From NCBI GenBank assembly GCA_015179025.1, contig WHUX01000468.1, forward strand, positions 1 to 24,448: a stretch of DNA of 24,448 nucleotides. Direction: 5' to 3'. The DNA is from Terfezia claveryi (Eukaryota > Ascomycota > Pezizomycetes > Pezizales > Pezizaceae). The notes below the pieces were generated by a model that was not told where the DNA came from, made no database searches, and saw only the letters and a program-made list of their open reading frames with translations. How positions within the stretch are numbered: the stretch's first letter is position 1; every line of letters starts with the position of its first letter. The position numbers and the translations under genes are program-made. Positions 1-9,567 of this stretch are shown piece by piece.

Positions 1-157
1 CAGGCTTCCTTCCTGGCCAAGGCCACCGGAAGGAATAAGGTTCCCGAGACCCCTTATCTTGGGAACAGAGATAACAACGATATCAATCAACAATAATGAG
101 AGGCGGACGGAATCCCGTCCGACTCTCAAACCTGGCTAGGAAAGGACGGTTGTGACA
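1..157 (-). repeat. 3' LTR of element A (partial)
   Basis: These bases match 5785-5941 without gaps, with a single mismatch at 103 (G here, T at 5887). The minus-strand copy begins TGTCACAACC, right next to a purine tract, as expected for the start of a 3' LTR. The rest of this LTR lies left of the window. The mismatch falls in the stem of the conserved palindrome at 98-127 and unpairs one base. Confidence 0.93.
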
Positions 158-171
158 CTATCCCCCCTTTA
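158..171 (-). promoter_or_regulatory. Polypurine tract of element A
   Basis: The minus strand reads TAAAGGGGGGATAG directly before the TGTCAC start of the 3' LTR. This is the expected position and composition of the plus-strand DNA primer in LTR retrotransposons. Confidence 0.8.
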
Positions 172-340
172 GGCTCGGAGCTCCAGCGACTAGGAGGCCT
201 GGGCACGATAACCGGCAAAATCAACACAGGAAACAACAACAACAAGGTAAGGACAAAGACCCCAACTCCGAACAACCTGACAACAATAGAAACAACAATC
301 GTAATTCCAACTCCAAATCAACGAAGACAAGACAAAAATA
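172..340 (-). other. Untranslated stretch between pol stop and purine tract
   Basis: No open frame in the element's sense direction and no motif other than CAACAA-rich sequence on the plus strand. It corresponds to the 3' untranslated region of element A. Confidence 0.5.
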
Positions 341-1723
341 TCATTCAGCGGGGCGAGGCTTGAGAGGGTAACGCTGGTGGAATAGGGTGACCAGGTCAGG
401 GGCGTTTTCCAGGTCCTCCACTGGTTGCCAGGTCGTTTCCTCATCTCCCAGCCATTTGACCTTATATTGCAGGTGCCCATACCTTCTTCGGGAGTCCAGC
501 ACTTCCTCTACCTCCCATTCCTCCTCACCTTCGATCACCACAGGAGGGGGAGGGGGGTGTTTCTGCCCTGGGAGGGGATCGTCAGCCGCTGGCTCAATTT
601 CCGATACCTGTACAACCGGGTGGCGTTTGATGTCCTTGGGGAACCTTAATCGATAGGCATGAGTGCCCACAGCAGCCAACACCTCGAATGGACCCAGGAA
701 CTTGTGGTCGAGCTTGCGAGATGGCCGTTCCGTCCGGAAGTGCCGGCTGGAGAGCCACACCTTATCTCCTGGCTGATACTTGGGGGCTGGCAACCGTGAT
801 CCATTGGCATATTCAGCTTGCCTGGCTTGCGCATATCCCAGCTCGGCTTTCAGGGTAGAGTGAAGTTCAGAAATCTGCGTGGCGAACTCCTTAGCTGGGG
901 CGTTCTCCCTGGCCTTGCGCAGAGGTGCCAGGGAGTCTACGAACCGAGGGTGCCAGCCATAATTGGCCAGAAATGGGGAGGTCTTCAGGGTCTCAGAGAA
1001 GTGGTTGTTGGCGGAGAATTCGCAGGTGGCCAGCAATAAAACCCAGTTATTCTGCTGGTAATTGATGTACGCCCTCAGATATTGCTCCATGATGGCGTTC
1101 ATACGTTCTGACTGGCCATCAGTCTGAGGGTGGTATGCCGTAGACAGGTGTACTTCAATACCCAACAGCTCACAGAATGTTTTCCAGAAGTCGGCGACGA
1201 ACTGAGGGCCACGGTCTGAGACAATCGACGTTGGGAGGCCATGGTAACGGAAGACATTATCCAGGTAGAGGGATGCCAATTCGGGGGCCGAGCAGGTGTC
1301 TCAACAGGGTATCACATGCCTCATTTTCGTTAACCGATCCACTACCATCAAGATGGCGTTGAATCCCGAGTCTTCTGGCAATCCGGTGACGAAGTCCATA
1401 GTCAGGTGTTGCCAGGGTTGTTCTGGGACTTCCAGGGGCTTCAGGGTACCATACGGAGCGTGGCGGGTGGGTTTGGCACGCTTGCAGACATGGCAATTCC
1501 GTATGTACCGCTCCACCTCCTTCCGTTGGTCAATCTACGTATATTGCCTAGCTAGCAGCTCTAACGTTTTAGCTACCCCAGGATGACCCGCAGCCAGGAT
1601 ATCATGGTGTTCCTTAATCAGCTGCATCCGCAGCTCTCCTTCAGGTATATAGAGCCGATCTAGGTGGTATAGGAGGCCGTCCTGAGTGGTGCACTTGGCT
1701 AGGGAAATCTTGGTGTGACGGCG
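341..1723 (-). pseudogene. Integrase with C-terminal chromodomain (pol 3' part of element A)
   Basis: One continuous reading frame carries the whole integrase. It has an HHCC zinc-binding region (HHDILAAGH, then CHVCKR), the catalytic core with D (TMDFVTG), D (SDRGPQF) and E (GQSERMN), the GPFEV-type C-terminal fold and a chromodomain (EVEEVLD through YKVKWLG and TWQPVEDL). The chromodomain is expected to steer integration to particular chromatin marks. In-frame stops interrupt it at 1535-1537 (TAG where family members usually have Trp) and at 1301-1303 (TGA, an Arg CGA by one transition). The longest open segment is 341-1279. The final stop at 341 is close to the purine tract, so the C-terminus looks natural. 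It is inactive unless complemented in trans. Confidence 0.92.
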
Positions 1724-1828
1724 CTATCCAGACTCCACTGCAGCAATTATATCCTTAACCAGGTCGTCCTCCGCATATGCCCGTTGTATCCGCAGAAAGA
1801 GATCTGCTCCTGGGTTCGCTTCAGCTTT

Positions 1829-1917
1829 AGTATCAGCATCAGTATCAGCATCAGCATCAGCATCAGCATCAGCATCGGCATCAGTATCAGCATCAGCATC
1901 AACATCAGCATCAGCAT
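1829..1917. repeat. Hexanucleotide microsatellite inside pol
   Basis: The plus strand reads CATCAG/TATCAG units over about 88 bases. In the pol frame this encodes an alternating Asp-Ala tract with occasional Asp-Thr and Asp-Val. It lies between RNase H and the integrase zinc finger, where a length change in steps of six keeps the frame. Confidence 0.9.
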
Positions 1918-3535
1918 GGCTAGTGGCCGCCAGGTCGAGATTTTCAGGTTTCAGTACCACCTGATTTTGGTACTTCAGCCTTTCATCCCCCCCTTTAGGG
2001 AGATCTCCTAATCTCCTGGTCAGTGCGTCTGGTTTCCCACCAGCCTTTCCAGGCCGATACTTGATCTTGAAGTTGAATCGAGATAAGAACTCCGACCACC
2101 TAGCCTGCCGTCGGTTCAGCAACTTAGTGGTGGTGAAGTACTCAAGATTCTTATGATCGGATAGCATCTCAATGATCCCCTTGGCTGACTCCAGGTGTGG
2201 CCTCCACTCCTCGAATGCTCACATAATGGCCATTAACTCCTTATCATAGATTTCATAATTACACTCCGCCGGAGAGTGCTTTTTTGAGAAGTATGCTACT
2301 GGGTGGAGGATGCCGTTCACATGTTGGGACAGGATTCCAGCGGACACATAGTCGGAGGCATCTGTTTCTACGATACACTCGCTGTCGGGGTCGAAGTGGG
2401 CCAGGATCGGGGCTGAGCAGAAGGCTTCCTTGAGTTTCTCGAAGGCAGATTGGGCTTCCAGACCCCACTGGAAGCGTTGGCCCTTTTCCATGCCCTTGGT
2501 CTTGGTTAATGCTGTCAGTGGTGCCACGATCTTCGAATATCCCAGAATGAACCGGCGATAGAAGTTAGCAAAACCCAGGAAGGCCTGTACATCCTTGAGG
2601 TTGGCTGGAGTTTCCCACTCCTGGATCGCAGCAACCTTCGCAGGGTCCATCTGGATGCCCTCCGTGGTGATAATTAGCCCCAGATACTTGACCTTCTGCA
2701 CATGGAACTCGCATTTTTCCGGCTTCAGATATAACCCAGCTCCCTCCAGCTTCTCCAGCACTTGTGGACGTGGATCTTATGTTCTGCTAGGGTATCCGAG
2801 TAAATGAGGATATCGTCCAGGTAGGCGGTGCAGAATACGTCCAGAAAGTCCCGCAGAGTATCATTGATAAAGTGCTGAAAAGAGGCGGGGGCGTTGGTTA
2901 AGCCGAAAGGCATCACATTATACTCAAAATGGCCATATCGCGTCCGGAAGGCAGTTTTCACTCCTCCCCCTCGGCCATCCGTACCAGGTTGTAAGCCCCT
3001 CTTAAATCCAGTTTGGTGAACCATTTTGCCTTGGAGAGCCTAGCTAATGTTTCCTGGATCAGAGGTAGGGGATACCTGTTCTTGACCGTTATCTCGTTCA
3101 GGCCACGATAATCAACGCACAACCGAAGAGAGCCGTCCGACTTCTTCACGAATAGCACAGGAGCACCTACTGGGGAGGAGCTATGGCGAATAAAGCTCTT
3201 GTTGAGGTTTTCCTCTAAGTACTTTTTTAGGGCTTCCAGCTCTACCCGGGACATTCCATAGAGGGGCCCATAGGGGGGGGTCTTACCCTCTATCAGCGGA
3301 ATCGTGTGGTCATATGGCCGGTGGGGCGCCAGCTTCTCCGCGGCTTTTTCCGAGAACAGATCAATAAACTCGTGATATTCATCCGGGACCATAGCCTTCC
3401 ACTCCTCCTTAGGCCGCATCTTGTTGATTTCCAGGTTAACCTCGTGTATAGATAGGGCATGAGCCTTCAGCTTGTGCCTCCTAGTGAGGTAAGCGAAAGC
3501 CCCTGCCCCGATGAAGCTAACATTCAGAGGTTTTT

Positions 3536-3638
3536 GGGGACCCGGGGGCACAGAGGGGACAGGGGAACCGGGGGCACAGGGGAAACCGGGGTACAGGGGA
3601 AATCGGGGGCACAGGGGGAAAAGCGGGGGGAACAGGGG
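3536..3638. repeat. G-rich minisatellite between protease and RT
   Basis: Plus-strand units of about 17-19 bases such as ACAGGGGAAACCGGGG recur about five times. In the pol sense they encode a Pro-rich linker of the form [16 protein letters not shown] between protease and RT. The runs of four to six G are G-quadruplex capable. On the plus strand the same repeat mimics collagen-like Gly-X-Y, which I treat as an antisense artefact. Confidence 0.85.
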
Positions 3639-3686
3639 AATTGGCATCGAGGTGCGCAGGCAGGTGCACCACCTGGGTCGGGTGGA

Positions 3687-4184
3687 TTATCGGGGTGGGC
3701 AAGGCACACAACCCAGTGACGGTGGCCTTTGGATTCCCGCAGTGCTTTTTGCAATATTGGCTGTTGAACTGCAGGGTGTAGGAGCCAAGCTGACCGATAC
3801 ATCGTGCATTCTAAGCCAGGGGATTCCAAGGACAATCGGGTATTTGAGCTTTGTCACGAACATTGGGAGGTTTGCCTCGGAGTGATCCCCGACCAGGGCA
3901 GGCACGCACGCAATATCGGTGATATCTCCGGAGGAGATGGGTCGACCGTCGATAACATCCAGAACGCGGGGGGTTTTGAGCTTGGACGTGGGTATAGCGA
4001 ATTTACTGACAAAGGCCTGGTCAACGAATGCAATTCCTGAGGCTCCGCAATCTATAAGGGCTGACGTGGTAATCGTTCTATCATTGATATTGAGAGAGAT
4101 AGATACAACAAAATGCTCGCTGAACAAGCGAGATTCGTCAACAACAGAAGAAGCGGAATACACAGAAAATTCAGACAAAGACAA
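3687..4184 (-). pseudogene. Retropepsin-like aspartic protease (element A)
   Basis: The segment ALIDCGASGIAFVD has the D-[ST/C]-GA-type catalytic core with Asp-Cys-Gly-Ala, followed by the hydrophobic flap region and the YPIVLGIPWL motif typical of gypsy proteases. It would cut the Gag-Pol polyprotein. It shares the same frame as the following RT segment and is separated from it by a TAA at 3687-3689 plus a Pro-rich repeat linker; CAA to TAA would explain the stop. It lies in a different frame from the Gag knuckle segment, so Gag-Pol was probably joined by frameshifting or by a later mutation. Confidence 0.82.
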
Positions 4185-4219
4185 ATAGCCTGGGGCAGGT
4201 CCCTTGCTAGTGTCAGTGA

Positions 4220-5439
4220 CTAGGCAAGGGACAGGGCTTTTCCCGCCTCGTCAACCTCCTCGATCCGGGCTTCCAAGATGGCATGAGCGGCTAGGGAGCG
4301 GTTTTTTCGGAGGGGACATGCCGCAATAAAGTGGTCCCCTTTCCCACAGGCAATGCACAACCCATTGTTGCGGCGACGTTCCCTCTCTTCTTGTGTCAGG
4401 CGGGGCCTTCCTGATGATAAATCCATGGGGGTGGTGCTGCCCGCCACCAGGGATGGGTGGGCTGGCTTATTGGCTGTAGCTTGCGTCTGAGGGCTGGGTT
4501 CTGGGGTCGAGTTTGTTGCTGGAGGTGCTGGGCTCTAACAGGAGGCCGATAGGTACTGGAGGCGCTGACCTGGACTCTCAACCTAGCCATCTTTTGCTCC
4601 ATCTTGGATGCCTGATCAATGAATTCATTCAGGGTTTTAACATCTAGAGATTGGAGGAGGGCCTGTTTGAGCTCAATATTGAGGCCTTCCTCGAACTGTT
4701 CCAGCTTCACCCGATCGTTCCACTCCACCTCCGCTGCCAACCTTGAGAATTCTGCCACGTATGTTGAGAGGTCATGGCCCTTCTGTTTTAGTGCTCGGAG
4801 AGCGCGAGTTGCTGTACCCACGGGGTCTGGGTCTCCGAAGGCACGGTCGAGGATTGTGAGCAGAGCAGCAACATCAGGGAGGTTGAAGCGGTCATCGAGC
4901 ACATAGGGTTGGACCTGGTCCAAAGCTCTGCCCTCCAATAGGCCGTATACATAAGCTAATTGGTGCTGAACTGTAGGGAATTTTGCAGCATCCCCAGTTA
5001 GTTTGATTTTGATGGAATTTTTCCAGGCTTTCAGGCGAGTCCTGTCGCCATTGAACTTTGGCGGGGTAGGGAGATCCTGGGTCTTGGGTGCCTGTAGTGC
5101 TTGGGGTGCTGGGGCTGCTTGGATTGTGTCCAGGGCTCTATTCAGGCTCTGGATGGTCCTTCTTTCATTGATCAAGTCGTTCTGGGCGGTTGCGAGGTCA
5201 GCCTGGCAGGATAGGAGGTCTTCGGTGAGTATCGTGACCTCGTCATTGGTTCTGGTCTGTTTTTGTTGGCCTTCATGTACAGCTAATTCCAGTCGTTGGC
5301 CTAAGGCATCCGCCACCAGGTATATATCGATAATGGTCTGACGATAGCTGCCGAAATCGTCCTGGTTCATGGGAATGGGTAGAGCTTGCCAGGCTCGAAA
5401 TCTGGCTGCGAGCGCGGGGGTGGTGTCTTGGGCAGCCAT
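4220..5439 (-). pseudogene. Gag polyprotein of element A, frame-disrupted
   Basis: I start at the ATG at 5437-5439 because the parallel gag of element B begins at the equivalent MASQETT residue; the longer open frame up to 5541 runs into the LTR. The N-terminal half has a helical region (about residues 45-110) and the retrotransposon Gag fold with PPKFNGDRTRLKAW and FAGD-like AFGDPDPVGTATRALRALKQ segments. The C-terminal CCHC knuckle CIACGKGDHFIAAC lies in another frame (4220-4447). The two frames overlap around 4510-4540, so one indel there, or a programmed shift, separates capsid from nucleocapsid. Confidence 0.88.
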
Positions 5440-5474
5440 TGGGCGTACCGGTTGATCAGAGTGATCCAACGTAG

Positions 5475-5941
5475 TGTAACGTGGGCTCTGGGAACAAGGC
5501 GACCAAGGGGTACGCCGGGGAGAAGGCAGAGGCCAGGGCAAGACACACGTAGGAACGCTACGCGTGTGTCAGGGTCAGGGGAGGCAGCTGGGCTGCAGAG
5601 ACAAGGCGAGGCAAGGCAAGGACAGGAGGTTCGCGGGGTGGGCAGCAGGGCTGCAGAGTCGAGGCGAGACAAGGAGGTGCACAAGGGAGATGCACCAACG
5701 TGGAGAGAAGCAAGGCCCTGTATTGGATATACAAGACGTTGGATGGGGATCCAATAAGAGGGCGGAGAGAGCAAGCTATATATACAGGCTTCCTTCCTGG
5801 CCAAGGCCACCGGAAGGAATAAGGTTCCCGAGACCCCTTATCTTGGGAACAGAGATAACAACGATATCAATCAACAATAATGAGAGTCGGACGGAATCCC
5901 GTCCGACTCTCAAACCTGGCTAGGAAAGGACGGTTGTGACA
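5475..5941 (-). repeat. 5' LTR of element A (467 bp)
   Basis: Ends are TG and CA in both readings (plus strand TGTAACGTGG to GGTTGTGACA). The right boundary is set by identity with 1-157 and the left boundary by comparison with the solo LTR at 9568-10201, which has target duplications. It contains a TATA element and, near its minus-strand start, a 30 bp palindrome at 5882-5911 with 13 bp arms. Confidence 0.9.
5777..5784 (-). promoter_or_regulatory. LTR TATA box
   Basis: TATATATA sits mid-LTR, about 340 bases upstream of the Gag ATG in the minus sense. The related LTRs have the same AT element at equivalent positions (about 6768 and 9957), supporting it as the Pol II promoter of the family. 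Confidence 0.6.
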
Positions 5942-6406
5942 ATAGGCCAAGCGGTGTTGGACGGTGGGGAACTTTGCGGCGTCCCCATTTAGCTTGATAT
6001 TGATCGAGTTCTTCCAAGGTTTGAGGCGGGACCTTTCGCCCTTGAATTTCGGTAGAGTGAGGAGGTCCTGTGTTTTGGGGGCCTGAGGTGCCTGATTCCC
6101 AGAGTTCATGGTATCCAGGGCCCTGGTTAGGGTTTGGACAGTCCTCTTTTCATTGGCCACGTCCTTCTGGCAGGATGTAAGGTCCTCTGTAAGTATTGTG
6201 ATTTCATTTTCGGCTCTGGCTAGTTTTTGTTGGGCTTCACGCATGGCTGCTTCTAGTTGCAACCCCATGGTGTCCGCAACGAGGTAAATGTCGATGATGG
6301 TGTTACGATAGTTGTCGAAGTCGGTCTGATTTTTTGGGATTGGCAGTGCTTGCCAGGCTTGGAACCTAGCTCCTGGGAGCGTAAGAGTGGTTTCTTGACT
6401 TGCCAT
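5942..6406 (-). pseudogene. Gag N-terminal fragment of element B, interrupted by element A
   Basis: The frame starts MASQETTLTLPGARFQAW and aligns residue by residue with Gag of element A (for example NYRNTIIDIYLVADTMG and the segment ending TVQHRLAY). The homology stops exactly where the 5' LTR of element A begins at 5941. The remainder of B is expected to the left of element A, off the window. No stop or shift is visible in the retained part. Confidence 0.9.
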
Positions 6407-6445
6407 AATGTGGACGTACCAGTTGGTCAGGGTGATCCAACATAG

Positions 6446-6951
6446 TGTAACGACGGCTCTGGGGGCAAGGCGACCAAGGGGTACGCCATGGCAAGGCTAG
6501 GATAACACACATATAGGAATGCTACGTGTGTGACTAGGGGGAGGTTGAGATGGGAGGCAAGGGCAAGAGGCAAGAGAGGCAGAGGGCAAGGGACACGAGA
6601 CACGCGGAAGCAGTTGCCGCATGTGTCAAGGGAGGCAGCTGGGCTACAGAGACGAGACGAGACAAGAAGGTGCATAAGGAAGATGCACCAACGTGGAGAG
6701 AAGCAAGGCCCTGTATTGGATATATAAGACGTTAGATGGGGATTCAACGACAGTACGAGGGACAGGCTTTATATATACATAACTCGGTCAGGGCAATGGG
6801 GAAAATAAGCTTCCCTATCTCGGAAGCCAAGCAAGGTAACGATAATACAATAGCCCATCACCTGCGTTCACAGGTGATGACAAAGACAACAATGGCAATA
6901 ACCCATCACCTGCGATCGCAGGTGATGACAACTGAACACACGGTTGTTACA
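6446..6951 (-). repeat. 5' LTR of element B (506 bp)
   Basis: It starts TGTAACGACG and ends CGGTTGTTACA on the plus strand, precedes the B gag by the same short leader as in A, and shares the body of LTR A. The U3 palindrome differs completely from LTR A: it has two copies (6856-6879 and 6904-6927) of a CATCACCTGCG...CAGGTGATG stem, the second a perfect 24 bp palindrome. Confidence 0.87.
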
Positions 6952-7127
6952 TATATGAACAAGCTGAACAAGTATGAAAATACTCGATATATAAGAACAA
7001 GCTGAATATATATGAAAATACTATATATATACTCCATATGAACAAGCTGAATATGCATGAAAACACACGATGTATATAAACAAGCTGAAGACACTCGATA
7101 TGAATAAGCCGAATATATATTAAAAGC
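6952..7127. repeat. AT-rich degenerate tandem array
   Basis: Five imperfect units of about 26-48 bases share TATATGAACAAGCTGAA followed by a TATATGAAAATACTCGA-like segment. It begins at the base after LTR B. No coding frame runs through it. Confidence 0.75.
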
Positions 7128-7155
7128 CTCTATATAAAGAAGCCTGAAACGTCTG

Positions 7156-7765
7156 AATTCCATACATCTATGAAAGCTTATACTAAGAGTCTTTTCCCCT
7201 TTCCTTTTTGGGAATCCTGTATATACAAGACTATATACAGCATACAACTTGGCATTATTCAGCTCCAAAACAGGTGGCAATGGCAATTAGTAATGAGTTT
7301 TACCTTAACTATTACCTTAATCTGCTATTGCCTATGGCTTGCCCTAAATATAGCTAGACTACCTTGAATATACAGTACCTAAATGGCTTATAACATCCAT
7401 AATGCGGCTGGCAGAGTGCACTAAGGCTGCTGCATTGGTGATGCATACGCCAAGCATATCTGCTCAGGCTTGGCATCAATGAAGCAGTCTTGGCATACAC
7501 TGCATATAGCAATATAGGACAATTAAGATGTTCTGCACCCAAAGAAGCTACTGGGTAGGAGGCAAGCCTAAAGGCGAGGAACAAGTAAAGGTAAAATGAA
7601 TCGTTACATGGCTGGTATATGATGCATTGTTATTAGAACCTATTTTAATGCCAAGTTGCATACAGTGCATAGTCTTGCATATGCAAGATTTTCAAAAAGG
7701 AAAGGGGAAAAGACTTTTGGTGTGAGCATCCGTATAGAGGCCGCATATGATGAACTCCAGATATA
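7156..7765. mobile_element. Non-autonomous element with long inverted repeats
   Basis: Left arm GTCTTTTCCCCTTTCC followed by CTTTTTGGGAATC and ACAAGACTATATACAGCATACAAC (from 7188) returns in inverted form at about 7640-7713, and weaker similarity extends outward to GAATTC/GAGTTC near 7156 and 7765. The arms are about 80-110 bp with roughly 80% identity by eye. The 360 bp centre has no recognisable gene. I could not fix a target duplication, so exact ends are uncertain; a MITE or foldback element is likely. Confidence 0.6.
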
Positions 7766-8086
7766 TCTGTGAATGGAGGAGTTCCATATCTACTTACTTC
7801 ATGCAGGGAGCGGCCCAAATATGCCTATTGCCTCCACAGGTATAGCTCACGCCTTAGCAGCCTCACCACACTACAGTAGCAGGTTACTGCTGGATAGCAA
7901 GATGAACATGATTAGTCTCCCGACATTACATGGATGGCAGACATGACATATATTAATGAATGTCATTGTATGACCTGAGTGGCTGCAATGACATAAGTGG
8001 CCAACATTTATGAGCTCACATGCTTTTCAACAACTTCTTGGCTTTAAAATTTGGTAGCTTCTTGGATTAAAATTTCGCGCGCTACT
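7766..8086. other. No gene seen
   Basis: Ordinary AT-rich intergenic sequence without convincing open frames or repeats. Confidence 0.5.
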
Positions 8087-8300
8087 ACTGGGATTGAGAA
8101 CATAGGCGTGGGTTTTGGCGTAGTCTGGCTTGCACTAGCCCCTCCTTAAGAGGTTTTGGCATGGGTTTTGGCGTCGTGGGTTTGGCTAGTCTGGTTGCAC
8201 GACCCTCCTCTGTAAGATTTGGCTCTCTACGAGAGGCTTGTGCCAACCAGACTAGGTTTTGGCATAGGTTTTGGCAACAGTTTTCCCAAATCAAGTGGCG
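8087..8300. repeat. Foldback cluster of TAGTCTGG motifs and TTTTGGC repeats
   Basis: Two direct copies of a motif beginning TAGTCTGGYTTGCAC or TAGTCTGGTTGCAC and continuing into CCCCTCC/CCCTCC lie at 8121-8145 and 8187-8208, and an inverted copy ends at 8254. CTAGTCTGGTTG and CAACCAGACTAG pair perfectly as outer arms of a hairpin. GTTTTGGC recurs six or seven times around them. The same motif is the body of a 31 bp insertion at 14454-14484 and occurs again at 17021-17055. Confidence 0.75.
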
Positions 8301-8353
8301 TAGCCTAGCTTGAAAGTTTTTTTTAGTACTAACTATGTATTATGTACTATCAG

Positions 8354-8892
8354 TCGCAACCTAGTAGTGATCAGCCACTGTCTTATGACTATTCTTGCAA
8401 CCCCCCAGCAGTAACACTCCCAGCCATATCTCGTAATATATTATGACTCTGCTGATTCTGGCTATATTCACAACTATGGAAGCAAATACACTCCACAACA
8501 TAGTTACTCTCACATTCTGCCATATTCAACTCAATACCCCCATACCACCTCCCTCAGCATGACTGTTGTCATACCCGACCCCTCCCTCCGAACCCCCCCC
8601 AATAGGGCCAGTATCATATAGGTGAACTCATGACCATGAGAGGGCCCTTTACCTAACATCTATATTTATGATTAAACAGCTTCTAGGGCAGCAAGCAATA
8701 ATATATACAAACAGTCAGCTATCATTACAAGCCGCTCACCACTCCAAAAATGAGCTATTTTCAGAATTAGGTATATTTCCATAATTTATGCTATTATAAC
8801 CCCCATATACCTCAATCCACTGCAATACTCTCTTCCCAAGCATTCTCAGCCCCTGCCGAAAGGTCTCCAATAGCTCTGGGAGCTCTAATACC
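8354..8892 (+). repeat. Left arm of long inverted repeat
   Basis: Pairs with 10334-10873 in reverse complement; the similarity ends near CTCTAATACC. An additional related short block (CCTCAGCC...GGAGAGGTTGCTAATCGC-like) recurs at about 9241-9290, so the inner edge has been copied more than once. Confidence 0.75.
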
Positions 8893-9170
8893 CCCTCTTC
8901 AAGAATCTTCACTCTTCATTAATACTCCTGCCTCTACTCCCTCTGTTGGCCTTATATTGTACGAATAGGCCCAAAACTGCAAGGAGACCTTTACCTATAT
9001 CCATGGTAAATTAGTGCTGAAGGTGGAGCATGCTAGTTTGGTTAGTACGGAGCGTACAAAATTTCAAATTGCAGGATCTCAACTCAGTACACTGAGTAAG
9101 TTCCAAGAGCTCTTATTCAATCAGCCAAATCCACCCTATCTATGCCCTCCTCAATCCCCCAAGTTCAATA

Positions 9171-9254
9171 CTCCTCTAGAGCATCCTCAGCTGCCCCACT
9201 CCTCTAGAGCATCCTCAGCCGCCCCACTCCTCTAGAGCATCCTCAGCCGCCCCG
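9171..9254. repeat. 28 bp tandem repeat, three copies
   Basis: The unit starts CTCCTCTAGAGCATCCTCAG and is repeated at 9171, 9199 and 9227, with single-base differences. No coding role is apparent. Confidence 0.9.
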
Positions 9255-9567
9255 GAGAGGTTGCTAATCGCTCTGGAGCTACAATACCCCCCATTTTGGG
9301 CTCCAGGTAGTCGCATTAGCTATGGCGGTATGCTGGCCTTTCTCGAAGCATTTTAAACCCTTTACACTCTTTATTGCTACCAGATCAGCCCAAGCATTAC
9401 CGATATGTACCAGAGCAGGTGTTGAGAGCACGCTAGGTTGGGCACTAGGTTGGACGCTAAGTCTGGTTACTACATTAGTAGATGCTAGGTTGGATGCTAA
9501 GTATAGCCCTAGAACAGCATGAGACTAGACAAAGCGCTAAGTTAGGTGTTAAGAAATTTAGAGCAGC

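Larger units (their letters stand above)
1724..3647 (-). pseudogene. Reverse transcriptase and RNase H (pol central part of element A)
   Basis: RT motifs are clear: [20 protein letters not shown], then [10 protein letters not shown], then the catalytic [12 protein letters not shown]. RNase H follows with [10 protein letters not shown], the KELMAIM segment and SDHKNLEYF, giving the catalytic acids. The frame changes twice. Near 2960 the Glu-Glu-Trp-Lys region has lost one base (TG instead of TGG), and near 2764 one G is missing before the [11 protein letters not shown] segment. A TGA at 2219-2221 replaces a residue just before AFEEWRP, and a TAG at 1724-1726 closes the linker to integrase. The linker also holds a long Asp-Ala/Thr repeat (see 1829-1917). 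Confidence 0.92.
1..5941 (-). mobile_element. Ty3/gypsy chromovirus LTR retrotransposon (element A), left end cut by window
   Basis: Read on the minus strand the order is 5' LTR, Gag with CCHC knuckle, protease, reverse transcriptase, RNase H, integrase, chromodomain, polypurine tract and 3' LTR. This is the canonical Ty3/gypsy order, and the C-terminal chromodomain places it among chromoviruses. The 3' LTR runs off the left edge. The 5' LTR abuts the interrupted gag of a second gypsy element, so A is nested in it; the flanking ATAGG after 5941 would be one half of a 5 bp target duplication whose partner lies outside. The comparable 157 bp of the two LTRs differ at one base (103 versus 5887), which suggests a recent insertion. 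The coding region nevertheless has two frameshifts and five in-frame stops in pol, and a frame change in gag, so this copy cannot make its own proteins. Confidence 0.93.

Noticed and set aside
3511..3885. Collagen-like Gly-X-Y open frame on the plus strand
   Set aside because: It is antisense to the protease-RT region and arises from the G-rich minisatellite; no start context or family support outside the repeat.
5386..5923. Open frames of 100-120 codons across the LTR on both strands
   Set aside because: They lie within LTR sequence and recur only because the LTR is repeated; no domain is recognisable.
8085..8294. 69-codon minus-strand open frame
   Set aside because: It translates the TTTTGGC foldback repeats, with no sign of coding constraint.
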